From assembly GCF_900070365.1 (NCBI RefSeq), contig NZ_LN850107.1, forward strand, positions 3,348,001 through 3,412,000: DNA of 64,000 nucleotides, given 5' to 3'. A program made the position numbers and the translations under genes. This document shows, in pieces, positions 44,911 to 55,700 of the stretch; position 1 is the first letter of the stretch; each line of letters opens with the position of its first letter. Below the pieces are notes generated by a model, which was not told the origin of the DNA, did no database searches, and worked only from the letters and a program-made list of their open reading frames with translations. Source of the DNA: Alloactinosynnema sp. L-07. Lineage in GTDB: Bacteria; Actinomycetota; Actinomycetes; Mycobacteriales; Pseudonocardiaceae.

Positions 44911-45453
44911 ATGCGAAGAAGAATCGCGGTAAACTTATCCGGATTGTCGGTGATGGCCACGTTGGGATTCACCGCGACCAGCGCGACCATCGCGTCAGGC
45001 AGCACCACGTCCGGCGCCGCCGCACCGGAGATCTTGGTCGGCGCCGCGGCGGGACCGGTCTACTGCAGTGGGGTCACGTGTGAAGGCCGGGACGCGGTGG
45101 AGATGGGGTGCGTCGCGGACGCCCGCGCCATCACGGGTTTCGATGTCATCGACGGCACGGGAACCAAGCCGCTCGGCGACCTCAACTACTCGGCCGCGTG
45201 CAAGGCCGTCTGGGGTGAGTACCAGACCACGAACGCCGCCGACCGCCACTACATCGTCCTCTTTGTCCAGCCCGAGTACGGGGGCGTCGAGCGCCCGGTG
45301 ACCAAGGTGGTTACCGGAGCCGGCCACTGGCAGACCGCGATGGCCTCGTGGAACAACTCGGTGAAGTTCTGTGCGACCTCATTCGGGATCGACCCCGACA
45401 TCGACAAGTCGACCAAATACGACGGGCTGAACGTTTGCACCAGGTGGCGTTGA
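44911..45453 (+). CDS. Secreted DUF2690-like protein (module 1)
   Basis: A 180-aa exported protein. After the signal peptide the DUF2690 pattern appears (VYCSGVTCEGRDAVEMGC, LGDLNYSAACKAVWGEY), followed by YIVLFVQPEYGG and a Cys-containing end (FCATSFGIDPDID, NVCTRWR). Related to the gene at 56824-57333, which keeps the CxGxxCxGxDP form better. GAGAGGGA precedes the ATG, and the gene follows the SH3-like gene by 16 bases. Function unknown; extracellular. Confidence 0.75.
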   Translation: MRRRIAVNLSGLSVMATLGFTATSATIASGSTTSGAAAPEILVGAAAGPVYCSGVTCEGRDAVEMGCVADARAITGFDVIDGTGTKPLGDLNYSAACKAVWGEYQTTNAADRHYIVLFVQPEYGGVERPVTKVVTGAGHWQTAMASWNNSVKFCATSFGIDPDIDKSTKYDGLNVCTRWR

Positions 45454-45470
45454 TGCCAAGGAGAACTTCC

Positions 45471-48413
45471 ATGAAGAGATCAAGACTGCCGGTCGCCGGA
45501 ATGGCCGTCGTGGTCGCGCTGACAATGGGATCCGGGGCCGCCGATGCCAAGGCCGCACCGGACCCGGCACCGGCCGGGCAGGCCGCGATCGGCGGCCCTG
45601 ACGTCGCGCTGGGCAAGGACTGGCGCACGTCCGCTGACGTCCTTGTCACCGGAAGCGGGGACACCGACGGATTCCACGTGTACGTCGCGCGGGAGAAGGA
45701 CGCGTTCGGCTGGCACAAGCTGGCCACGCTGAAGGCGTCCGCCCTGCCGGAAGGTTCTTGGTTCGGCCAGGTCTGCCTCACCGGCTCCGGGAAGTACGCG
45801 GTCGCGGTGTTCGCCCCGAAGATGGCGGTGAACAAGCCGAAGCTGGTGAACGCCGGAGCGATCGCGGCGGTGGTGGATGTCGAAACCGGCCAAGCCCGGC
45901 ACGTCGTCAGCGGCCTGTCGACCGCCTACTTCAATCCGGCCTGCGGGCCCGGCGACCGGGTCCTGCTGACCCGCGGCGTCGGCGCGGACGGCCAGCGCAC
46001 CGATCTGCTCGCCGTCGACGCGGCCTCGGCCAAGGTGATCAGCACGCGGCGGGTCGACGCACAGCTCACCACCCCGGCCGCTGCCCCTGACGGGGACTAC
46101 GGCATGGCCCACGGCAACCTGGTCCGGATCGGCGCGGACGGTGGGCTGACCCCGGTCGCTCGGCCGCAAGGCCGGACCTTCGCGGTCAACGCGACCGCGC
46201 GCGACGGCATCGACATCGCGTCGGTGGACGGCGACAAGGCGGTCGTACGGCGATACGCGGGCGGCGGCCTGACCCAACTCGCCTCGGGACCGTGGGACCG
46301 CCTGCAGGTGTTCGCCCTTACCGGCGGGCGGACCGCGGTGGTCGGAGACACCCGCGACGTGTCGTCTGGCACGCCGGGCCTGGTTCCGCTGGCCAGTGAC
46401 CGGCAGGTGCGCGGAGTGTCCGCCCAAGGCCACCTGCTCGCGACGGAGGTGCTGTCGCGGCAAGGCGAACGCAAGGCCGCCCAGCCGCTGACCGCTCTGG
46501 ACACCGCCGACGCGGGCACGATCCGGGTCACCGTGCGCGCGACCAGAACCGGAAAGGTCTCCGCGGGCACGGTCGACGCGAAGTCCGCGCCGACGCTGGA
46601 CGTCATCGAGCGTGCGGACATCGCCGCGGCCGAGACTGATCCGAACTTGACGACACCGACCTGCGCGGTCGGCCGCAACGACCCCAAGATCCAGGCGTTC
46701 CAGCCGAGCGCGGACATGGTGGAGTGGGCGGTCGACCAAGCGGTGCACGGCAACCTGAACGTGCAGCGACCCGCCAACTACCTCAAGACCGGGCAGAACG
46801 CGTACACCCCCCAGGGGATGTTCCCGCGCAAGGCACTGGCAGGCGGCGGCACAGTGCCCGCGCAGTTGATGCTCGGCATCCTCGCCCAGGAGACGAATCT
46901 CTCCCAGGGGTCGTGGCATGTCGTGCCGGGTGACACGGGCAACCCGTTGGTGGCCGACTACTACGGCAACCACGGCGACGGGAAGAACATCAACTACTCG
47001 CAGACCGACTGCGGATACGGGATCGGCCAGGTAACCACCGGCATGCGGGTGGCCGACGGGACGACCGTCTACAGCCGACCACAGCAGATCGCGATCGCCA
47101 CCGACTACGCGGCCAACATCGCGGCGGGGATGAACATCCTGATCGACAAGTGGAACCAGCTCTACACCGACCCGGCCGGGCGCAGCTATGTCAACAACGG
47201 CGACCCGACCTGGATCGAGAACTGGTGGCTGGCGGTCTGGGCCTACAACAGCGGTTACTACCCGAGCACCAGCGCGCCCCAGAACCAGGGGTACTACGGG
47301 GTCGGCTACCTGAACAATCCGGCCAACCCGAGCTACCCGGCGAACCGGCAGCCATTCCTGCGGGCCACCTACGCCGACGCCGAACGGCCGAACGAATGGT
47401 CATACCCGGAACGAGTGATGGGCTGGGTGGAGACCCCACAGTTGAAGGGAATGCCGTCCAGTGAGGCCTACGCCAAGCCGAACTTCGGCGCGAGCGCGAG
47501 CGGGGTGCTGACCTTCGCCACCCCCAAGACCTTCTGCGACGCCCGGAACAACTGCGACCCGGCGGTAGTGGACATGAACAAGCCGCTACCCAAGGCGCAA
47601 CAGCAAAGCCCGTGCGCCGCCTTCAACAAGTCCTGCTGGTGGCACGGCCAGGTCGGCTTCGCCGACTGCCCCGGCGGTCAGTGCGCCAAGGAGAGGTTGA
47701 CCTACGCCGCGGGCACTCCGGAGCCGGGGGTGAAACGGATCTATCCGCGGAACTGCTCGACCTTCCCGGAACTGTCCGTTCCCAAGTCCAGGATCGTGTT
47801 CAACCTGAACGACACGTCGCAGTACGCCCTGGGCTGTGTTGTGCCCGCCTCTGGTGGCAAGTTCACCCTCCGGCTCGGCGATCCGTCGGGCGATGATCCG
47901 CTGGCGCGGTACGCGCAGGTCGACCTGCACCAGGCGGGCGCGGGCTACAACGGGCACATGTGGTTCACCCACACCTACCGGCCGGACACCCTCAATGGGA
48001 CCAGCGCCCGGAACAAGATCACCGCGGCATGGGCCCCGGACCTGGACATCTACCCAGGCGACACCGGCGCATACCCGTACCACATCTGGGTCCACCTGCC
48101 GAGCCATGGCGGCGAGACCGACCACGCGGAGTACGTGGTGCTGAACGAGGCCAACAAACAGCTGTTCCCGTACAAGAACGACGGCAAGCCCTGCCAGATC
48201 GACCAGGACACCAGCCCGGTCCCGGGTGCCCTCGGCTCGGACAAGTGGGTCTCGATCGGCAACTACGACCTGAGTCGGGGTGTCAGGGTGCTGCTGAACA
48301 ACATGGAGACCGATTACGCCGTGCCCAGCGGCACCGTGAACATCGCCTTCGACGCGATGGCCTTCGTGCCGGGAATGCCCAATGACGACTACACGTGCGG
48401 ATCGACCTACTAG
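45471..48413 (+). CDS. Large secreted lytic-transglycosylase-like protein (module 1)
   Basis: A 980-aa protein with a signal peptide (cleavage near ADAKA). The N-terminal part (about 30-400) reads like a beta-propeller-like domain. A transglycosylase-like domain (about 410-630) follows with the likely catalytic Glu474 in GILAQETNL, plus TDCGYGIGQVTTGM and WLAVWAYNSGY. The C-terminal part (about 640-980) is Cys-containing and beta-rich (NKSCWWHGQVG, HMWFTHTYRP, HIWVHLPSHGG, INIAFDAMAF-like end). AAGGAG lies seven bases before the chosen ATG. It probably cuts or binds peptidoglycan outside the cell. The paralogue at 52738 has an extra C-terminal SGNH domain. Confidence 0.82.
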   Translation: MKRSRLPVAGMAVVVALTMGSGAADAKAAPDPAPAGQAAIGGPDVALGKDWRTSADVLVTGSGDTDGFHVYVAREKDAFGWHKLATLKASALPEGSWFGQVCLTGSGKYAVAVFAPKMAVNKPKLVNAGAIAAVVDVETGQARHVVSGLSTAYFNPACGPGDRVLLTRGVGADGQRTDLLAVDAASAKVISTRRVDAQLTTPAAAPDGDYGMAHGNLVRIGADGGLTPVARPQGRTFAVNATARDGIDIASVDGDKAVVRRYAGGGLTQLASGPWDRLQVFALTGGRTAVVGDTRDVSSGTPGLVPLASDRQVRGVSAQGHLLATEVLSRQGERKAAQPLTALDTADAGTIRVTVRATRTGKVSAGTVDAKSAPTLDVIERADIAAAETDPNLTTPTCAVGRNDPKIQAFQPSADMVEWAVDQAVHGNLNVQRPANYLKTGQNAYTPQGMFPRKALAGGGTVPAQLMLGILAQETNLSQGSWHVVPGDTGNPLVADYYGNHGDGKNINYSQTDCGYGIGQVTTGMRVADGTTVYSRPQQIAIATDYAANIAAGMNILIDKWNQLYTDPAGRSYVNNGDPTWIENWWLAVWAYNSGYYPSTSAPQNQGYYGVGYLNNPANPSYPANRQPFLRATYADAERPNEWSYPERVMGWVETPQLKGMPSSEAYAKPNFGASASGVLTFATPKTFCDARNNCDPAVVDMNKPLPKAQQQSPCAAFNKSCWWHGQVGFADCPGGQCAKERLTYAAGTPEPGVKRIYPRNCSTFPELSVPKSRIVFNLNDTSQYALGCVVPASGGKFTLRLGDPSGDDPLARYAQVDLHQAGAGYNGHMWFTHTYRPDTLNGTSARNKITAAWAPDLDIYPGDTGAYPYHIWVHLPSHGGETDHAEYVVLNEANKQLFPYKNDGKPCQIDQDTSPVPGALGSDKWVSIGNYDLSRGVRVLLNNMETDYAVPSGTVNIAFDAMAFVPGMPNDDYTCGSTY

Positions 48414-48447
48414 CGGGACGAGGTTCACCCGGATCCAAGAATGACCA

Positions 48448-48485
48448 GCGGCGTGGCCACGGTGTGCGCACCGTGGCCACGCCGC
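48448..48485 (+). terminator. 17-bp perfect hairpin ending module 1
   Basis: GCGGCGTGGCCACGGTG, loop TGCG, and its exact complement, 35 bases after the stop of the transglycosylase-like gene. Confidence 0.8.
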
Positions 48486-48556
48486 CGTCGTAGCCGCGAG
48501 CGAAGCATTATGCTCCAGCGCGCCGACGGACGTCGGCCATGCGCTGGGGGGTAGCA

Positions 48557-51500
48557 ATGGTGGGTTCGCGCGCGGAAAATTCTCCACACCTGTCGGCCAA
48601 ACCGGACCCGACGGAGGTCTCGACCAGAGACGATTTGGCCCGTGAGCTGACCACATTGCGGCATCTGGCCCGCCGGAGTCTGCGTGATCTGGGCAAGGCC
48701 GCGAACGTTCCGTTCGGCACCCTTGGCGGCTGGTTCCGGGGAGCGAGCCTGCCGCAGCCCGCACAGGTCGACGCGTTCGAGAGCGTGCTGGCGGAGTGCG
48801 GCGTCCTGGATGCCGCCGAGCGGGAGCTGTGGCTGTCAGCCCTGACAAGGGTTCGCCGGTTGCCGGTGCGGCGGGCGTTGGACGGCGCGACCCCGTACCG
48901 GGGGCTGGAGGCCTTCCAGGTCGAGCACGCGGGCTGGTTCTTCGGCCGCGAAGAACTCACCGAACACCTGCTGGCTCGACTGGACCAAGCGCGCACACCG
49001 GTCGTGGTCGTCGGGCCGTCCGGCTCCGGCAAGTCGTCCGCGCTGCGCGCCGGGGTGCTCGCCGAACTGACCAGCCGGGGAACAACGTGGTCCTTGTGCA
49101 CGCCGGGCGCCCATCCGATGAGCCGCCTACCCGACTCGCCTGGCTCGGTCGTGGTGATCGACCAGTTCGAGGAAGTCTTCACCTCCTGCGCCGACGAGTC
49201 GGAGCGCTCGCGGTTCCTCGACGCCGTGTTCGCGCTGCGCGCGACCGTGGTGATCGGCCTGCGCGCCGACTTCTACCCGGACGCGCTGCGCGACCCGAGG
49301 CTCGCCGAAGCCCTGCAGGCCAACCAGGTCGTGGTCGGCCCGATGTGCGCCGCCGACCTGCGAAGGGCGGTGATCGAACCCGCGCGCAAGGCTCACTGCG
49401 ATGTGGACAACGCGCTTGTCGACCTCGTCCTACGGGAGATCGGTCCGGCGAGCGTGGATCGCGCCCACAACGCCGGCGCCCTTCCACTGTTGTCCCACGC
49501 ATTGCTCACGACATGGGAACACCGCGGCGGCGACGCGCGGATGTCGGCCGAGGCCTATCGACAGGCGGGTGGGCTCGACGGGGCCGTAGCCCGCACCGCG
49601 GAAACCGTCTACGCCGAGCTCGACCACGCCGACCGTGAACGCGCCCGCAGGCTGCTGCTGCGCCTGGTCCACATCGGCGATGGCGTCGCCGACACCCGAA
49701 GGCGAGTCGAGCACTCCGAACTCGCCGACGACACCGAGGACGTGCTGTACCGGTTCGTCGAAGCCAGGCTGCTCACCGCCTACGCCGACGCGGTCGAGAT
49801 CAGCCACGAGGCACTGCTCACCGCGTGGCCCCGACTGGGCGAGTGGCTCGACGCGGACCGCGCCGGGCTGCGCATCCACCGGCATCTCACCGAGGCCGCC
49901 CGCGCGTGGGACGAGGGTGACCGCGACCCCGGTGGGCTGCTGCGCACCGGCAGGCTGGCCATCGCCCGCGAGTGGGCCGTCGATCAGGCCCACCAGGCCG
50001 ATCTCAACCCACTCGAAACCGAGTTCCTCGACGCCTGCGTCGAGTCCGAACGCGCCGACGCGGCCGCCGCCCGCCGCCGGACCCGCGGGCTGCAGCGGCT
50101 GGTGGCGGCGCTGGTGGTGCTGCTGGTCGTGGCGTCGGGGCTGACCGGGTACTCGCTGTGGCAGCGCTCGGAGGCCAATACCAGGCATGACATCGCGGTG
50201 TCGCGCCAGCTGGCGGTCACGGCTGCCCGGCTGCGGGAATCCGACCCGGCGCTGGCCAACCAGCTCGCGCTAGTCGCCTACCGGGTGGCGGCGACCACCG
50301 AGGCGCGGTCGGCCCTGCTGGCGGGTTCCACCAGCCCCGAGGTGACCCGGATCGTGCGGCCGAGCCGCGCGCGGCAGGCGCTCGCCGTGTCCAAGGACGG
50401 CACGCTGCTCGCCGGTGCGGGCGCCATGGAGACCGACCACGAAATCCTGCTGTGGGCCACGACCGACCACGCGGGACCGCGCCGGGTCGGCCCGGCGCTG
50501 CCCACAACCGGCATGGTGTACGCGGCGGCGTTCAGCCCGGACGGCCAGATCTTGGCCACGGCGGGAGCGGACAAGGTCGTTTCGCTGTGGTCGCTGCGAG
50601 ATCGGGAGCATCCGGTGCCGATCGGCCTGCCGCTCACCGGACCCGCCGACGCGGTGCAAGCACTGGAATTCAGCGCGGACGGCGTTCTGCTGGCCGCGGG
50701 CTCCAGGGACAACAAGGTCCACCTGTGGAACGTCGGCGTCGCCGAGCGCCCGGTGGCGATCGGCGTCGCCGAGGGGCCGGCGAAGAGCGTCAACGCCGTG
50801 GCGTTCGCACCGGGCGGCGGGATGCTGGCGGCCGGTGATTCGGCGGGCGCGGTGCGGCTGTGGGATGTCTCCACGGGGCGTGCGGTGCCGGTCGGCGAGC
50901 CGCTGGTCGGCGCGAGCCGGGTCAACGCGGTCACGTTCAACCACGACGGCACGCTGCTGGCCGCGGGCAGCAACGACGGCGCGGTCCAGCTGTGGGACGT
51001 ACGCGACCCGGCCCGGCCTACCGCCGGGAAACCCATGGTCGGGCAGGCCAGTGCCTGGGTGAACGCCCTGGCCTTCAGCGCCGACGACCGCACGATCGCG
51101 GCCGGGGGCGCGGACAGCGTGGTCCGCATCTGGGACATGTCGAAGCGGACCGTGGTGTCGACGCTGCCGCACCCGGATCCGGTCACCACGGTCGCCTTCC
51201 GGCACGGCGACCGGCGGCTGGTGACCAACGCGGCCGACGGTGTCGCCCGGTTGTGGACGCTGCCCGGCCCGGTGCTCGCGACCACCGAACACCCGACCAC
51301 CACCGTCGCCTTCCGATCCGACGGCGGTCTCATGGCCACGTCCGCCGGCGACATCCGGCTGTGGGACACCACGGACCCGGGTCGGCCCACGCAACTGCCC
51401 GCGGTCTTGCGTGCGCCGGAACCCTTCGACCGTATCGGCGGCAATGTCGCGATCAGCCCGGACGGCAGGCTGCTGGCGGCGGGAACGCGCAGCGGGAACG

Positions 51501-52297
51501 CGGTACTGCTGTGGGACATCGGCGACCCGCGCGATCCCAAGCCGGTGGGTCCACCATTGACCGGGGCGACCGGGTTCATCGAGCAGGTGCAGTTCAGTCC
51601 TAGTGGGACAGTGCTGGCCGCGGCGGGCGACGACGAGACGGTGCGGCTGTGGGACATCGCGGACCCGGCTCACGCCAAGCCGCTGCCGACACTGGAGCCC
51701 AAACTGGGCATCATCTTCATGGTGGCGTTCAGCCCGGACGGCAAGCTGCTCGCGGCGGCCACCGCGCACGGCCAGGTGCCACTGTGGGACATGCGCGATC
51801 CGGATCGGCCGAAGCTCGTGGGCGATCCCCTGGTGGTGTCCCGGACCGATGTGTACTCGGTCGCGTTCAGCGGGACCACGCTCGCTGCCGGAACCGCCGA
51901 TGGAACCGTCCAGCTCTGGGATGTGGGCCACGACCGTCCGATCCGGACCGGTGAACCGATCACCGGACCGGACGGTCGGATCCACGGGCTCGCGTTCCAC
52001 CCGGACGGCCGGACGCTGGCCGCCGGAACAGGCGCGGGCCAGGTCTGGCTCTGGGACGCCGGCGACCGATCCCGCCCTCAGGTGAAAGCGGTCCTGGACA
52101 CCGGCGGGTCGGCCAACTGGCACGTGGCCTTCCACCCCCGTGGCGATGTCCTCACCAGCGCCCCCGGCGACATCTACCTGGTCGACACCGAGGTGGACAA
52201 GGTCATCGACACCGTGTGCGGCACCACGGGAGACCGCATCACCGAGTCGGAGTGGACCAAGTACGCCCAGGACGTTCCCTATCAACCACCATGCTGA
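48557..52297 (+). CDS. XRE-nSTAND NTPase-transmembrane-WD40 protein
   Basis: A 1246-aa protein. An N-terminal XRE-like helix-turn-helix (about 20-85; SLRDLGKAANVPFGTLGGWF) leads to an nSTAND NTPase (Walker A GPSGSGKSS near 155, Walker B VVVIDQFEEVF near 198, then helical lids). One transmembrane helix (about 515-535) is followed by a C-terminal WD40 propeller set (about 575-1230, repeated AVAFSPDG...LLAAG...VRLWD). Common in actinobacteria as signal-transducing sensors, and related STAND proteins occur in conflict systems. GGGGGG precedes the chosen ATG. It sits between the two oppositely oriented exoprotein modules. Confidence 0.9.
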   Translation: MVGSRAENSPHLSAKPDPTEVSTRDDLARELTTLRHLARRSLRDLGKAANVPFGTLGGWFRGASLPQPAQVDAFESVLAECGVLDAAERELWLSALTRVRRLPVRRALDGATPYRGLEAFQVEHAGWFFGREELTEHLLARLDQARTPVVVVGPSGSGKSSALRAGVLAELTSRGTTWSLCTPGAHPMSRLPDSPGSVVVIDQFEEVFTSCADESERSRFLDAVFALRATVVIGLRADFYPDALRDPRLAEALQANQVVVGPMCAADLRRAVIEPARKAHCDVDNALVDLVLREIGPASVDRAHNAGALPLLSHALLTTWEHRGGDARMSAEAYRQAGGLDGAVARTAETVYAELDHADRERARRLLLRLVHIGDGVADTRRRVEHSELADDTEDVLYRFVEARLLTAYADAVEISHEALLTAWPRLGEWLDADRAGLRIHRHLTEAARAWDEGDRDPGGLLRTGRLAIAREWAVDQAHQADLNPLETEFLDACVESERADAAAARRRTRGLQRLVAALVVLLVVASGLTGYSLWQRSEANTRHDIAVSRQLAVTAARLRESDPALANQLALVAYRVAATTEARSALLAGSTSPEVTRIVRPSRARQALAVSKDGTLLAGAGAMETDHEILLWATTDHAGPRRVGPALPTTGMVYAAAFSPDGQILATAGADKVVSLWSLRDREHPVPIGLPLTGPADAVQALEFSADGVLLAAGSRDNKVHLWNVGVAERPVAIGVAEGPAKSVNAVAFAPGGGMLAAGDSAGAVRLWDVSTGRAVPVGEPLVGASRVNAVTFNHDGTLLAAGSNDGAVQLWDVRDPARPTAGKPMVGQASAWVNALAFSADDRTIAAGGADSVVRIWDMSKRTVVSTLPHPDPVTTVAFRHGDRRLVTNAADGVARLWTLPGPVLATTEHPTTTVAFRSDGGLMATSAGDIRLWDTTDPGRPTQLPAVLRAPEPFDRIGGNVAISPDGRLLAAGTRSGNAVLLWDIGDPRDPKPVGPPLTGATGFIEQVQFSPSGTVLAAAGDDETVRLWDIADPAHAKPLPTLEPKLGIIFMVAFSPDGKLLAAATAHGQVPLWDMRDPDRPKLVGDPLVVSRTDVYSVAFSGTTLAAGTADGTVQLWDVGHDRPIRTGEPITGPDGRIHGLAFHPDGRTLAAGTGAGQVWLWDAGDRSRPQVKAVLDTGGSANWHVAFHPRGDVLTSAPGDIYLVDTEVDKVIDTVCGTTGDRITESEWTKYAQDVPYQPPC

Positions 52298-52304
52298 CAG
52301 GCCA

Positions 52305-52335
52305 CGCGGCCGCGGTGTGCTTCACCGCGGCCGCG
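52305..52335. terminator. Bidirectional hairpin between WD40 gene and module 2
   Basis: CGCGGCCGCGGTG pairs with CACCGCGGCCGCG around TGCTT, eight bases after the WD40 stop and ten before the stop of the convergent SH3-like gene. Confidence 0.75.
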
Positions 52336-52344
52336 CGTGCCCGA

Positions 52345-52713
52345 TCAGGTGTAGTAGCAGGGAATGCTGTTGACCTGCGCGGCGTACGGGCCATCGAGCG
52401 AGTAGAAGATCCCATTCGATAGCCATTCCGGGTGCCACTCGACCATGCGCCAGCGCCCGTACCCGGCGTGTTGATACCAGATTTCGGACTTGTAGGCTTC
52501 GAAACGGGTGCCCTGACTGAGCCGGTAGGCGACGTCGAACCCGGTGCCATAGCCTTTTCGGAAGTTCAGCCCACCAGCAACGGTCACCTCGTAGGTGCAG
52601 ATCTCCTCCCCCGGCTTCTCCGCCGCGGCGCTCGCCTGCGCGGCCCCTGACAGCGTCAGTGCGATCGCTGTCCCCACGGTGGCTGCGGCGGCGGCGAATT
52701 TCTTTGATCTCAT
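52345..52713 (-). CDS. Small secreted SH3-like protein (module 2)
   Basis: A 122-aa exported protein (signal peptide cut near ASAAA). It is a clear paralogue of the gene at 44478: GEEICTYEVTVAGGLNFRKG, YRLSQGTRFEAYKSEIWY, WRMVEWHPEWLSNGIF, end PCYYT. GGAG lies five bases before the chosen ATG, and the gene follows the SGNH exoprotein stop by 24 bases, so it is the last gene of a minus-strand operon. Confidence 0.8.
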   Translation of the reverse strand: MRSKKFAAAAATVGTAIALTLSGAAQASAAAEKPGEEICTYEVTVAGGLNFRKGYGTGFDVAYRLSQGTRFEAYKSEIWYQHAGYGRWRMVEWHPEWLSNGIFYSLDGPYAAQVNSIPCYYT

Positions 52714-52737
52714 CGAGACTCCTGTCCTTCTCAACGG

Positions 52738-55700
52738 TCAGATTCCCATCGTGGCGAAGGTGCGGTTCAGCACCGTCGCGAACAGCGGGGTGCCTGCCAG
52801 GTTCGGGTGGAAGGTCTGCTGGGACGCGCGGATCGTGTCGAACGGTTCGGGTATGTCGTCCCGCAAGGGAGACTCCCCTTCGGTCCTGGTCACCACGAAG
52901 CTATGCAGGCTCTCCGGATCGCCGCACACCGCCTTGCCCTCGAACTCCTGACGTGGATCGGCGATGGTGATCGGCGCGTTCAGCTCCAGCGCCAGGGCGG
53001 ACACCTTGTTGCTCAACTGGTTGTCGAGGTAGTCGGTGCTGTCGTTGATCCAAGCCGCCTCGCTGGGGTTGAGGCCGACGTCCACCCGCACGCCCTTCAC
53101 CACGAAGCTCGTGCCGAGGCAGACCCCGCTTCGGGACATGAGTCTTGGGTACGTCATCAGCACGATCGTGGCGTTCGGTGCCCGATTGCGGATCGCCCGC
53201 AACACCGTGTCCACCGACGGAATCACCTTGTCTCGCACCAGCTCGGGACCGGTGACGCTGAGCGGACGCGGGTCCTTCGAAGCCTTCAGCGGTTCGTCCT
53301 GGCAGTTGCCAGGGCCGATCGACAAGACGCACGCCTTGAGGACGTCGGTGAATCCCGCGTCGTTGCCGCCAATCGACAACGTCACCACCGTGGTGTTCTC
53401 GTCGAGGAAGCCCCTGTCCAGTTGGGAGACCTCGTGGAACCGCACCGCGGCGCCGTCACCCCAAGCATCGGTGATCTGCTCGTCGGGCTTCGACTCCAAT
53501 GCCTTGCTGGGCAACAGATTCTGCGCCCGCGCCCCCGAGCACGCGAGAAGCTGGTGATCCACGTTCGGGTCCCAGGCATCGGCCCGCTGACCGATCGGGG
53601 TGCTGCCGTCGCCTAGGCTCGCCAGCCGAGACCAGGCGTACTTGGATCGGTGACAGGCATTGCCGTACAGCCATTTGTAACCGGGATCCTTGTAGGAACC
53701 CTCAATGTCGCCACCGGTGTTGTCCGTCTCTCGGTAGTAGTGAGCCTTGGCATCGGATGACGCGCCTTCGCCGGAGGCGAAGGAGTCGCCGAGTGACACC
53801 ACCATGTTCCTCGGCTTGCCCGGCAGCGGCTGGAAGGCGATCGCGTCCCACGCGATCTTCTCGTTGCCGTCACCGTCGCCGGTCACGTTCGCCAGCGACA
53901 CCTTCGGCGTCCCGGCGAACTTGAACACACCAAGTGACACCCAGCGGTGTTCGAGGACTCGCTGCGGGATGATGCGCTCGCGTGGCTTGCTGCCGTCCCC
54001 GAGATCGATCTTGTAGACGGCCTGCTGGGTGTGAGCGCTGTGACTGGGCAGGTGGACCATGACCCGCGCCCAGGAGTTGAGCGGCTGGTTCAGCTTCCAG
54101 GTTCCGGTGATGTCCATGGCGCTGCCCGGTTTCCTGGTGTGGCCGAACCAGAAGTGCCCGCCGAGACCGCCCCCGAGCTGGTGCAGATCGATCTTCGACC
54201 GGTAGTGCCCGGTGTGGTCCTCGGCGAAGGTGAAGCCGAAGGTGCCCTTGTTCACCCAATTGCGCAGGCAACCCGGTCGGACCGAGTTCACCGAGTCCGC
54301 GACGTTGTCGATGATCAGCGAGTTGTCCAGGATCTTGTTCACCCCGCCCTCGTCGGTATCGAAGGGATCGCAGTTGGGCCGGTAGTGCTCGACGGGCATC
54401 TTCCTGGCGGTCTCTTCCTCAGCCTTGAGCGCGAACACCGGTTCGGGGTAGTCCGTTGGGAAGCGGATGTTCTCGTTGCCGCACGAGTGCGCGCAGTCCA
54501 CCTTCCAGGTCACCGGCTTGTGCCACCAGCAGTGGTAGTCGCTCTCCAGGCATGGCTGAGACTGGTTGATGTCGCATCGGTTTCCGTCCGCGCCGTTGTC
54601 GCAGAACGCGGCGATCGGCGGCCTGGCCGTATCCCGCAGCACGGCGCCGTTCCACCACGCCTGGTTGTAGCCCGCGGACCATCCGGCGGTTCCAGTCTTG
54701 CGGAAGTCGTACTTTGTGATGGGGTACGCGGCCCAGCCGATCACCTTCTCCGGATACGGCCACCGCTGCGGGTTCTTGGCGTCCATCGGGTCGGCCCCGA
54801 ACGGCTTTCGGAAGACCGGGTAGTCGGGGTTGGCCGGATTGTTGGACCAGCCCAGACCCCAGTTCCCCCTGGAATCGGTGCACGTCGGACCCGGAGTGCA
54901 TCCGCTTGTGTTTCCGGTGTGCGCTTGCGGGTTGATGCCGGAGTTGTAGGCCCACAGCGCCGCGAACCAGTTCTCGATCTTGGCCGGGTCCGCGTTATTG
55001 ATCTTGATGCCTGCCCGGTAGGTCTGGTTCCACTTGTCCTGCAGGATGCGCAGACCCGCCGCGATGTTGGTGGCGTAGTCCACCGCGATCGCCCGCTGGG
55101 TGAACTCGGCCTGCTGCCCCACCCGCATGCCGTCGGTGACCTGCGCGACGCCGTAGCCGCAGTCGGCGTGCGCCCAGTCGACCGACCATTCGTCGGAGGT
55201 CGACGCGCGCCTGCCGTAGAAGTCGCCGACGAGCGGATTGCCGGTCATCCCCTCCAGTGCGTGGCTGGACGCCTGCCACAGGTTCGATTCCTGAGCGAGG
55301 ATGCCCAACAGCACCTGGGCCGGAACCCGGCCGCCACCTTCCAGCGGGAGCGACGGCAAGATCGCCTGCGGACTCCAGGCAGGCAGCCCCGACTGGTTCC
55401 AGTTGGCGGGCCGTGGCACCGTCAGCGCGTTCTGCACCGCCAGGTTCACCGCCCACTCCACCTGCTTCCAGTGCGGCTGGAAGACCTGGGTCTTCGGGTC
55501 GTTGCGCTGCACGGCGCAGGTGCGATCCTCGTCGACCGGGTTCGTGGGTGACCCCGCCTGCGCGGTCGCGGACTCCTGCGTCGCGCGCGCGGCGTCGTTC
55601 GACGTACTGGCTGGGGCGAACCCGAAGTCCACGGTCTTGCCTGATCCGGTCATCTTCGCTGTGAGCGAGACCGGCTGCGTGATTCCGTCCGCGGCGCTGC

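Noticed and set aside
50270..52285. 671-codon minus frame opposite the WD40 region
   Set aside because: An artefact of high GC; the plus frame has regular WD40 repeats.
53947..55551. 534-codon plus frame opposite the SGNH exoprotein
   Set aside because: No recognisable domain, and the minus frame has catalytic motifs.
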